Of a DNA stretch of 49,575 nucleotides, positions 43,977-49,575 are shown piece by piece. Source of the DNA: Chitinophagales bacterium (lineage in GTDB: Bacteria > Bacteroidota > Bacteroidia > Chitinophagales > Saprospiraceae); NCBI GenBank assembly GCA_026928325.1, contig JAIXKS010000034.1, positions 1 to 49,575 of the forward strand, read 5' to 3'. The notes below the pieces were generated by a model. It was not told the DNA's origin. It did no database searches and saw only the letters and a list, made by a program, of their open reading frames with translations. A program made the translations under genes and the position numbers. Within the stretch, counting starts at the first letter, position 1; every line of letters starts with the position of its first letter.

Positions 43977-44018
43977 ACAAAGGTAACGCTCTATCTAAAT
44001 TTGAGGTCTTACCTTTGT
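43977..44018. promoter_or_regulatory. inverted repeat upstream of the thioredoxin gene
   Basis: A perfect 10-bp inverted repeat, ACAAAGGTAA (43977-43986) and TTACCTTTGT (44009-44018). Two -7-like boxes overlap it: TAAATTTG at 43996-44003 and TACCTTTG at 44010-44017. It may be an operator on the trx-DUF302 promoter or a leader hairpin. Confidence 0.4.
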
Positions 44019-44076
44019 GGCGTTAAATCAATAGGCACATACCTATTATTGAGAATAAAAATTAAAAGATATAAAA

Positions 44077-44445
44077 ATGGCAACCATCCAATTAACAAAA
44101 GAGATTTTTTTAGAAAAGGTATTTAATTATGAAAAGAATCCTCAAAAATGGGAATATCTAGGTGATAAACCTTGTATCATAGATTTTTATGCGGACTGGT
44201 GCGGTCCATGTAAAATGGTTGCTCCCGTTCTAGAGGAACTTGCTACAGAATACGAAGAAGACATCTACATCTATAAGGTAGATACTGAAGTGGAACAAGA
44301 GCTATCCGCAGTGTTCGGCATCCGCAGTATTCCATCGATATTATTTTGCCCTATGGAAGATAGTCCCCAGTTGGCAGCCGGTGCACTACCTAAAGCTACC
44401 TTCAAACAAGCGATTCAAGATGTTTTGTTAAAAAATAATAACTAA
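44077..44445 (+). CDS. trxA: thioredoxin
   Basis: A 122-residue cytosolic thioredoxin. The redox site is WCGPC with C42 and C45 (DFYADWCGPCKMVAPVLEEL), and the cis-Pro is P86 in IRSIPSILF. An N-terminal stretch of about 20 residues (TKEIFLEKVFNYEKNPQKWE) is a little longer than in E. coli TrxA, as is common in Bacteroidota. It reduces protein disulfides. The DUF302 gene follows after 6 bp, so they form an operon. A third Cys lies at about C90 (LFCPMED), just after the cis-Pro loop. Confidence 0.9.
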   Translation: MATIQLTKEIFLEKVFNYEKNPQKWEYLGDKPCIIDFYADWCGPCKMVAPVLEELATEYEEDIYIYKVDTEVEQELSAVFGIRSIPSILFCPMEDSPQLAAGALPKATFKQAIQDVLLKNNN

Positions 44446-44451
44446 TCGATA

Positions 44452-44847
44452 ATGGAAAATTTATTTATTGAAAATCAAAGTAAGTTTGATTACGAAGAGA
44501 CGCTTCAAAAATTAGCTACTGAAATTAAGGCAGCGGGTTGGGGACTGAAGCATACCCATGATTTACAAGGCATGTTGAAAGAGAAAGATTTTGATGTGAA
44601 TGCGACTAGTGTCCTTGAAATATGTAAGCCACCTTTCGCACATGAACTATTGGTGAACGACGAACTAAAAATATACGCCAGCATGATGCCATGCAGAATT
44701 TCCGTTTATAACAAAGAAGATGACAAAACCTACATCTCAAGAATGAATGTTGAAGCATTCGCCGCTATGATTGGTGGCAAAGTAGGCTCGGTCATGGAAA
44801 AGGCCTATAGAGACGTAGAAGCATTTTTAGTGCAAATAGTCAAGTAA
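44452..44847 (+). CDS. DUF302 domain protein
   Basis: A 131-residue protein with the DUF302 pattern: YEETLQKLATEIKAAGWGLK, a variable middle, then VLEICKPPFAHELLVNDELK and a C-terminal alpha-beta unit with SRMNVEAFAAMIGG. Function is unknown; DUF302 proteins often accompany redox or heavy-metal genes. Here it is co-transcribed with thioredoxin, and the Cys in EICKP and MMPCRIS could be redox-relevant. A strong terminator ends the operon. Confidence 0.83.
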   Translation: MENLFIENQSKFDYEETLQKLATEIKAAGWGLKHTHDLQGMLKEKDFDVNATSVLEICKPPFAHELLVNDELKIYASMMPCRISVYNKEDDKTYISRMNVEAFAAMIGGKVGSVMEKAYRDVEAFLVQIVK

Positions 44848-44872
44848 GAAATGTTTGAATAAGAAAGTGATT

Positions 44873-44904
44873 TAACCCGAATTCGTAAGCATTCGGGTTT
44901 TTTT
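44873..44904 (+). terminator. terminator of the thioredoxin-DUF302 operon
   Basis: Hairpin AACCCGAAT-tcgtaagc-ATTCGGGTT followed by a run of T, 26 bp after the DUF302 stop. Confidence 0.88.
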
Positions 44905-45053
44905 ATACCCTATTAGATGATCCGATAAGGTCGATTTTTACCTATAGATATGAATGATTTATAGATCAATCAAAAAGTTGTATTAGTAACTTGAATTAGC
45001 TATTCAAAAGTTACACAATCCTTCTCCCATTTTTATAAGACATAAGTAATATA

Positions 45054-45086
45054 AAACAAAAAAGCCCTTACCTTTGTAAGAGCTTT
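45054..45086 (-). terminator. terminator of the lipoprotein gene
   Basis: Imperfect hairpin AAAGCCCTTAC-cttt-GTAAGAGCTTT (45061-45086) followed on the minus strand by TTTTGTTTTAT. Confidence 0.75.
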
Positions 45087-45111
45087 CAACAAATTTACTG
45101 TAATAATTATT

Positions 45112-45816
45112 TTAAAGAACAACATGCCAAGGGATGAGATTCATCTCTAATTTATCTCCTCCTTTTTCATCTAATTGCATGTACACGATGCCGAACTTAT
45201 GATTAATTCGGATGGTCATGTTTTTTATAGCTGGGTCTGAATCCGGGGCTGTAAAGTCAATTTTACTCGTTTTTATCCTGATAAAACCCAATTCAAACTC
45301 ATCTTTCCCAGTTTTTTCGGTTACTTTTCCGGTAAGGACTTCTCCATTGTTGAGGGTCACTTTGTACTCTTGTCCAAGAGGGTCGTCGTATTTAATAGTT
45401 ATCTTCTTTCCATTATCCAGTTCATGCTGAAATCCTTGGGACGTTACCTTGGTTTTGAATGTAAAATCTATCGTATTTAAACCGATCTTTACTTGAGTAT
45501 CTTTGGGTTTGTAATAATCCAAAAATGATGGAAGCATATTAAGCACTTTCTGCTTTTCTTCTACCGTCAGATTATCGGTATTAAAAGTACCTTCATAGGT
45601 AACAACACCTTTATCGTTGGCGGTGATTTTTATATCTTTTTCGAATGGGATGCTTTTCCCATTGATTTTAGCATATACGCCTATCTCGCCACCTACTTTT
45701 GTCAATGGTATGTCCGTATCGCCTAAGAGTGTATCGGGATTATCGTCTTTATCACATGCGTTTAATCCCATTACTATCATTCCTATAAAAAACAACCAAA
45801 ATGATAACTTCTTCAT
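45112..45816 (-). CDS. putative lipoprotein, beta-rich, unknown function
   Basis: A 234-residue protein with a lipoprotein signal (MKKLSFWLFFIGMIVMGLNA, lipobox GLNAC, Cys 21) followed by DKDDNPD, a polar acidic start typical of bacteroidetal surface or periplasmic lipoproteins. The body is beta-rich (GGEIGVYAKINGKSIPFEKD, KVTLNNGEVLTGKVTEKTGK). I recognise no family with certainty. A -7-like box TATATTTG lies upstream on the minus strand (45842-45849). It is monocistronic with its own terminator. Confidence 0.7.
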   Translation of the reverse strand: MKKLSFWLFFIGMIVMGLNACDKDDNPDTLLGDTDIPLTKVGGEIGVYAKINGKSIPFEKDIKITANDKGVVTYEGTFNTDNLTVEEKQKVLNMLPSFLDYYKPKDTQVKIGLNTIDFTFKTKVTSQGFQHELDNGKKITIKYDDPLGQEYKVTLNNGEVLTGKVTEKTGKDEFELGFIRIKTSKIDFTAPDSDPAIKNMTIRINHKFGIVYMQLDEKGGDKLEMNLIPWHVVL

Positions 45817-45849
45817 AAAACTTTAATTTATTTGTTCACTACAAATATA

Positions 45850-46060
45850 GATAGGATGATACTATAAAAGTATGATGAGACACACCAGACTAGATGATAT
45901 TGCGCAGTTCCTATTTAGAAAGCCACCTTTTCCCACATTATTACAAATGGCTTGACACCGCTTTACCAAAATTGGATATTATTTCCTAAAAATTGAGCTA
46001 CTTTGAAACTTTCAATGGTATTCCATCTATGCACAATAGCCTAACACCACCACTAATGCG
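45850..46060. other. spacer without recognisable gene
   Basis: AT-rich DNA between the lipoprotein promoter region and the second MITE copy. I see nothing further in it. Confidence 0.3.
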
Positions 46061-46224
46061 TAGTGCTCTATCTATAAAAAGACTTCAATTATAATGGAAG
46101 TTGTTTTTTTAAAGATCAAGGCAAAAAACGCAGCCATAGTGCTAACTATGACGAGTATTTTTAACGATGAGATTTGAAAAAAGAACAACATTTCATTAAG
46201 ATTTTTTTGTGGACGGAGCACTAG
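46061..46224. repeat. MITE-like element, copy 2
   Basis: Same 163-bp element as 1226-1390, in the same orientation, with about a dozen substitutions and no indel. Ends TAGTGCTC and GAGCACTA are inverted; the internal CATAGT/ACTATG hairpin is kept. Confidence 0.75.
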
Positions 46225-46405
46225 CCCGCACGAAGACGCTATTACAATATACGGCATCAACTGAATGAAAAAGAACCGTCCATATAAACATTGTATGGCT
46301 CATAGACTTACTACTTCGCATTCTGGATATCCATAATACTTCGCAAATTAAATAACTCAAAAATATAAAATAGTTATTGATTTGAAAAACAATGGGTTAA
46401 AAAAT

Positions 46406-46435
46406 TTTGACATTTGGGAAACCTTCGTATATTTG
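46406..46435 (+). promoter_or_regulatory. promoter of the secreted-protein/HNH cassette
   Basis: TTTG (46406-46409), 18 bp, then a perfect TATATTTG (46428-46435). The inverted repeat GTTAGCGGT begins three bases downstream at 46439, so the promoter lies just outside the cassette and reads into it. Confidence 0.65.
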
Positions 46436-46438
46436 CGT

Positions 46439-46453
46439 GTTAGCGGTCAGCAT
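46439..46453. repeat. cassette boundary inverted repeat, left
   Basis: GTTAGCGGTCAGCAT, the near-complement of ATGCCGAACCGCTAAC at 47919-47934 (nine outer bases and the inner GCAT match). The pair encloses the two-gene cassette. Confidence 0.5.
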
Positions 46454-46497
46454 ATAACGACCTCGCTCCAAAAGACATATAAATAAAGACAGACAAG

Positions 46498-46902
46498 ATG
46501 AAGACAAGATTTTTTACATTGACATTTGTATTATTTACAATTGTTTCGTTTGCTCAAACTCAAACAAGACCGACCAACACTGTTCAGCAGAAACAAGTTT
46601 CTGAAAATGCTATTTACCAATTATTCCCTACAAAAAATTATTGGACATTTATCAAATTGGACACTCGAAATGGTAAAATGTGGCAAGTGCATTTTAGTGT
46701 AAAAGACGATGGTAGCACTGGCGAAGTAATCTTAAATTCACTTCCACTTGTGAAAGAAGAAAAAGAAGTTAAAGGCAGATTTACACTTTACCCCACTGAA
46801 AATATGTACAATTTCATATTGCTTGACCAAATTGACGGATATGTTTATCAAGTCCAATGGTCAATGACAAAAGAAAACAGAGGTGTTATTCCAATTTTTT
46901 AA
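46498..46902 (+). CDS. secreted hypothetical protein with two internal repeats
   Basis: A 134-residue exported protein; signal peptide MKTRFFTLTFVLFTIVSFAQ. The mature part consists of two similar units, IYQLFPTKNYWTFIKLDTRN then GKMWQVHFS, and RFTLYPTENMYNFILLDQID then GYVYQVQWS, about 45 residues apart. Each looks like a short strand-rich motif with Y/LFPT.N and W/YQVQ.S signatures. It has no Cys. The next gene's preferred start is 10 bp downstream, so they are co-transcribed. Codon choice (many caa, aca, gac) differs from the neighbouring core genes. Function is unknown. Confidence 0.75.
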   Translation: MKTRFFTLTFVLFTIVSFAQTQTRPTNTVQQKQVSENAIYQLFPTKNYWTFIKLDTRNGKMWQVHFSVKDDGSTGEVILNSLPLVKEEKEVKGRFTLYPTENMYNFILLDQIDGYVYQVQWSMTKENRGVIPIF

Positions 46903-46912
46903 AAAGCGGATA

Positions 46913-47890
46913 ATGGTTGACTTGAAAGACTTTAAACAAGAAAGTGAATGCCTTTACAAAGATGAATGTTACTCTGTTCGAGACAACGGAGCAGTATTAC
47001 GACACACTCCTATAAATAAACGAACACGACCTACTGACAATCATTGGACTTTTGGCAAGCCTAACAGCAAGACTGGTTATATGGAAATTGCTTCAGTTCG
47101 TGTTCACAGAATAGTTGCGACTGCATTTCACGGAGAACCACCTACCAAAGAACACGTTGTTGACCATATTGACACAAACAAACACAATAATAGACCTGAT
47201 AATCTACGTTGGGTAACAAGATTAGAAAATGTTTTGCTCAATCCTATCACAGTTAAACGAATTGAACTTGTTTGCGGAAGTGTCGAAGCATTTCTTACCA
47301 ACCCTTCTAAATTTCGTGACAAGTTTCAAGAACCTAACTATGATTGGATGTGTACAGTCAGTATTGAAGAAGCACAAGCAAGTAAAGAAAGATTATTGGC
47401 TTGGGCAGAAAGTGATAAACTTCCGTCTGGTGGTAGTTTAGGAGATTGGATATATAACAGGAGTTTGCCAAAAACATACATTGAGGAAATTCCAGAGTTT
47501 ACAACTTCTCTAACTCAAAATGCCGTACAAAAGAATTGGAAAACACCATCTGAATTTCCTTGTTGTCCGCAAGGCATAAACAATAATCCAATTACGGCTT
47601 ATGTTACAAACTTAAAAGCAGAAAAAATATTTTCACAAAACCAATATTCAAACTCAATCATTGAAGATTTTGCAATTTCCGATGACAAAAATACATTTTG
47701 GGTTATGTGTAGAAACAGTGCCGATAATGCAATAAAACCTTATTCATTAGCCGAAGTTACTTTTGAAAATAATTTATTCGTTCACAATAGTCTTGGGAGC
47801 TTTTTCAAAAAGGACGGTGTAGAAAAACAATTTATCCTTGCACAAGGACTTGAATGGACACGAGGCGAAACCTTTGATGAGTTATGCTAA
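46913..47890 (+). CDS. HNH endonuclease family protein
   Basis: 325 residues from the Met at 46913, which is preceded by a purine-rich aaaaagcgga; the longer frame from 46883 overlaps the upstream gene and adds ten residues. An N-terminal region like phage-type HNH proteins (YSVRDNGAVLRHTPINKRTR ... VHRIVATAFHG) leads into the HNH core VDHIDTNKHNNRPDNLRW at 83-100. The C-terminal 200 residues are not recognised. Such proteins cut DNA as homing, restriction or phage-defence nucleases. Its pairing with a secreted protein within flanking inverted repeats marks it as accessory. Which DNA it targets is unknown. Confidence 0.8.
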   Translation: MVDLKDFKQESECLYKDECYSVRDNGAVLRHTPINKRTRPTDNHWTFGKPNSKTGYMEIASVRVHRIVATAFHGEPPTKEHVVDHIDTNKHNNRPDNLRWVTRLENVLLNPITVKRIELVCGSVEAFLTNPSKFRDKFQEPNYDWMCTVSIEEAQASKERLLAWAESDKLPSGGSLGDWIYNRSLPKTYIEEIPEFTTSLTQNAVQKNWKTPSEFPCCPQGINNNPITAYVTNLKAEKIFSQNQYSNSIIEDFAISDDKNTFWVMCRNSADNAIKPYSLAEVTFENNLFVHNSLGSFFKKDGVEKQFILAQGLEWTRGETFDELC

Positions 47891-47918
47891 CAAGTAAAAC
47901 GAATGACATATACAAACA

Positions 47919-47934
47919 ATGCCGAACCGCTAAC
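47919..47934. repeat. cassette boundary inverted repeat, right
   Basis: ATGCCGAACCGCTAAC, the inverted partner of 46439-46453, lying 28 bp after the HNH gene stop. Confidence 0.5.
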
Positions 47935-47940
47935 ATCATG

Positions 47941-48012
47941 ACGTATAGAAGAAAGCCCAAATAAAAAAGAAAAGCCCAGAACTTTGAAGTCTCTGGGCTT
48001 TTTGCTATACGT
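47941..48012 (+). terminator. large hairpin containing the cassette terminator
   Basis: The inner terminator at 47970-48003 has stem AAAGCCCAGA / TCTGGGCTTT and a T-run. It is nested in an outer 8-bp stem, ACGTATAG (47941-47948) and CTATACGT (48005-48012). The double nesting is unusual for a plain terminator. Confidence 0.7.
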
Positions 48013-48067
48013 TGTTCAGCGACACCAGCTTTAGAACGTAGGTGGTTTTGTAGCTTTTGTAGTCTCC

Positions 48068-48211
48068 TTACCGTGGTTTTTTGTAGGTCAACTTTCTTTT
48101 CTTTGTAGCGATTTTAATGTTTAGATTTCCTTCAGGCATATAGATGCCCTTACCCACAATGCAGGTGTTTTGCTTTCTTTTGCCGATCTGTTTTGTTTCT
48201 TTCTTTGTCAT
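48068..48211 (-). CDS. small Lys-rich ORF coupled to the IS91 transposase
   Basis: A 47-residue basic ORF (starts [20 protein letters not shown], ends KRKLTYKKPR). Its ATG overlaps the transposase stop as ATGA (48208-48211), so it should be translated by coupling. About a third of its residues are Lys or Arg, which would suit nucleic-acid binding. I recognise no family, and it could be a chance frame in the element's 3' region. Confidence 0.45.
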   Translation of the reverse strand: MTKKETKQIGKRKQNTCIVGKGIYMPEGNLNIKIATKKRKLTYKKPR

Positions 48212-49419
48212 TTTAGTATTGGTATTTTTTGAGGAGATCCTCGGTTTCTCATATTTTCGATATTTACCAATTCAACGCCTGTTTTCGACACATTCACATA
48301 CGTGGCTATGCGCTCCAATTTGCCGATATTACATACGCTGCACAGCGTGATATCCACACCATACGTCATCGCTGCCAATATCTGTACAGGTAGCTTTACC
48401 TTGCGAGGTGGTGGTGCTATTGCCAACTGTTCGCAGATACTTTTGATGCGTGCGCCCTTGTGCTGATGACTCAAAAATCCACTGTGCCGTATCTTTACAA
48501 ATCCTCTCGGTAAGATGTGTTGCTCAAACCTTCGCAAAAATTCCTCATGGCTCAGCGTCATCTCTTTTTGCTTATGCCCGTCCTGATAATCCTTGTACCG
48601 AAATGTGATTGTTTCTGCTGTTATCTCTTTGATTCGATGCGTGCTGATCGCTACTTTGTGCGTATATCTACCTAAATATTCCAACACCTGCTCTGGTCCG
48701 CCAAATGGCGCTTTGGCATACACATTCCACTTCTTGTAACGGACCGTTTCTAACATGATCTTGTGCTGGTCCTCGTCTTTGACTTTTAGAGCGCCTGACT
48801 TTTTTAATTGTTGTACTCTGTCCAGAAAATATCCCTTGAATATCTTTTCCATCGCTCGCCTCGGAAACAGAAAATTGCCGCATTTTCGCTTTTCTTTCTT
48901 CCATAAGCCCTCCTTGTCCAATCCGCCGCCTGTCACGATACTATGCACATGCGGATGAAAGGTCAGATCCTGTCCATTCGTATGCAATATACTGATGATG
49001 CCTGGTGTACCTCCTAAATATTTTCCGTCATTACCCAGCTTTCTCAGCGTATAAGTACCGGCTTCAAATAGCAAGCCAAACAATACTTTTCGATTGCCCA
49101 TGACCAAACTTCGCAGTTCCGCCGGAAGCGTAAATACCAAATGGAAGTACGTCGTCGGCAGCAGTTCACTGTGTCTATCCTGCAACCATTGTTCCCGCCT
49201 GAGTCCGCCGCAATTCGGACAATGCCGATTGCCACAGCTATGATACTGATGATGTACGTGATCGCAATGACTACATCCATAGACGTGTTTGCCTATGCGC
49301 GCCGTGTGGCAATCTGACAGTCGCCTCAGTACTTTTTGGCTGTATGGATTGAATTGTTTAGTGGATGGATGATCAAAGATTTTTCGCTGTAATAACTGCT
49401 TAATCTGTGCTTGTTCCAC
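48208..49419 (-). CDS. IS91-family transposase
   Basis: A 403-residue rolling-circle (HUH/Y-transposase) protein. An N-terminal zinc-binding domain has [20 protein letters not shown] followed by CPNCGG (residues 48-72). The HUH metal motif is HPHVH at 155-159, and the catalytic Tyr region is [12 protein letters not shown] at 248-259. [17 protein letters not shown] is the usual Transposase_32 start. The frame is intact. The upstream tyrosine recombinase gene overlaps its first 20 bp, an arrangement known from IS91-like elements that carry an integrase. Confidence 0.93.
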   Translation of the reverse strand: MEQAQIKQLLQRKIFDHPSTKQFNPYSQKVLRRLSDCHTARIGKHVYGCSHCDHVHHQYHSCGNRHCPNCGGLRREQWLQDRHSELLPTTYFHLVFTLPAELRSLVMGNRKVLFGLLFEAGTYTLRKLGNDGKYLGGTPGIISILHTNGQDLTFHPHVHSIVTGGGLDKEGLWKKEKRKCGNFLFPRRAMEKIFKGYFLDRVQQLKKSGALKVKDEDQHKIMLETVRYKKWNVYAKAPFGGPEQVLEYLGRYTHKVAISTHRIKEITAETITFRYKDYQDGHKQKEMTLSHEEFLRRFEQHILPRGFVKIRHSGFLSHQHKGARIKSICEQLAIAPPPRKVKLPVQILAAMTYGVDITLCSVCNIGKLERIATYVNVSKTGVELVNIENMRNRGSPQKIPILK

Positions 49420-49575
49420 TGCTCAGTTTTTCCATTGGCGATACTATGCCCAACTGTGTATGATGCTGTAAGTGGAGATATATCATCGTCGTTTCCAACT
49501 TACTATGACCAAGTAAGGTTTTGATCACGTGGATATTGTTACCCTGATTGAGCATGTGGGTAGCAAAGCTGTGGC
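49400..49575 (-). CDS. tyrosine recombinase, C-terminal part (continues past window end)
   Basis: The last 58 codons of a site-specific recombinase, read on the minus strand and cut by the window edge. It starts [20 protein letters not shown] and continues [14 protein letters not shown], which holds the third catalytic His (LGH) and the nucleophilic Tyr (IYLH). The TAA stop at 49400-49402 lies inside the transposase gene, a 20-bp overlap, so the two are co-translated and probably belong to one IS91-like element. Confidence 0.85.
   Translation of the reverse strand, partial: HSFATHMLNQGNNIHVIKTLLGHSKLETTMIYLHLQHHTQLGIVSPMEKLSSGTSTD

Larger units (their letters stand above)
48018..49575 (-). 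mobile_element. IS91-family element, right part (incomplete at the window edge)
   Basis: It includes a tyrosine recombinase 3' end, an IS91 transposase and a small Lys-rich ORF in overlapping order. The 48018 boundary is inferred: the flanking tetranucleotide read on the minus strand is GAAC (48014-48017), the tetramer IS91-type elements are known to insert beside. The other end lies beyond the window. Confidence 0.5.

Noticed and set aside
46439-48012. Integron attC sites bounding the HNH cassette
   Set aside because: The boundary repeats do not fit the GTTRRRY/RYYYAAC core boxes, no integron integrase is in the window, and only one cassette is seen.
1-49575. tRNA or rRNA genes
   Set aside because: I saw no tRNA-like T-arm sequences or conserved rRNA segments on either strand. 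A covariance-model scan was not possible here.

Overview
The window is a chromosomal segment of an AT-rich member of the Bacteroidota, most likely from the Saprospiria/Chitinophagia side of the phylum. The evidence is a PorP/SprF-type outer-membrane protein beside a giant type IX secretion (T9SS) type-B cargo, three more secreted proteins with T9SS type-A tails, lipoproteins with short lipoboxes, and promoters of the form GTTG-N20-TAnnTTTG that fit the Bacteroidota housekeeping consensus. Core genes (recA, lon, pth, mnmE, a fadD-like ligase, thioredoxin) show this is a chromosome. I saw no rRNA, tRNA or CRISPR array. The exact lineage is inference.

Region 1 (1-12.1 kb) is mostly metabolic and housekeeping. 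It holds a SAM hydroxide adenosyltransferase with an overlapping monooxygenase-fold gene, a 163-bp MITE-like element, a secreted nuclease-like Cys-rich protein and a lipid kinase. Next comes a three-gene operon: a TPP enzyme resembling ILVBL/2-hydroxyacyl-CoA lyase, an isochorismatase-fold hydrolase and an acyl-CoA synthetase. A tyrosine phosphatase, recA, a second acyl-CoA synthetase and an RsmI-like methyltransferase follow, then decayed intergenic DNA with a gene remnant.

Region 2 (12.5-29.8 kb) is a surface-protein region. A PorP/SprF gene is followed after 26 bp by a 2057-residue leucine-rich-repeat protein made of six modules, two of which share 610 bp of identical DNA. Downstream lies an array of 8-bp units TTGGCNNN and a complete IS256-family element with an 8-bp target duplication. 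Three tandem delta-60-repeat proteins follow; the second and third share 450 identical bases near their 3' ends, while the very end of the second matches the first. A lipoprotein gene closes the region.

Region 3 (30.2-35.0 kb) is a compact 4.7-kb integrative element in the 3' end of mnmE, bounded by a 17-bp direct repeat. It carries a tyrosine integrase, an excisionase-like HTH protein, a replication protein of the phage/plasmid II/X family, another HTH-like protein and two proteins I do not recognise. Three copies of a 19-bp near-palindrome lie within it, two of them directly upstream of the replication and HTH genes. No capsid, coat or mobilisation gene is visible.

Region 4 (35-45.8 kb) returns to housekeeping: mnmE, a small metal-binding-domain protein, lon, pth, an M28 peptidase with propeller and PDZ domains, a YpfJ-like zinc protease, thioredoxin with a DUF302 gene, and a lipoprotein.

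Region 5 (46-49.6 kb) is accessory. It has a second MITE copy, a two-gene cassette (secreted protein plus HNH endonuclease) between inverted repeats, and an IS91-family transposase overlapped by the end of a tyrosine recombinase gene and followed by a translationally coupled 47-residue Lys-rich ORF. The window ends inside that recombinase.
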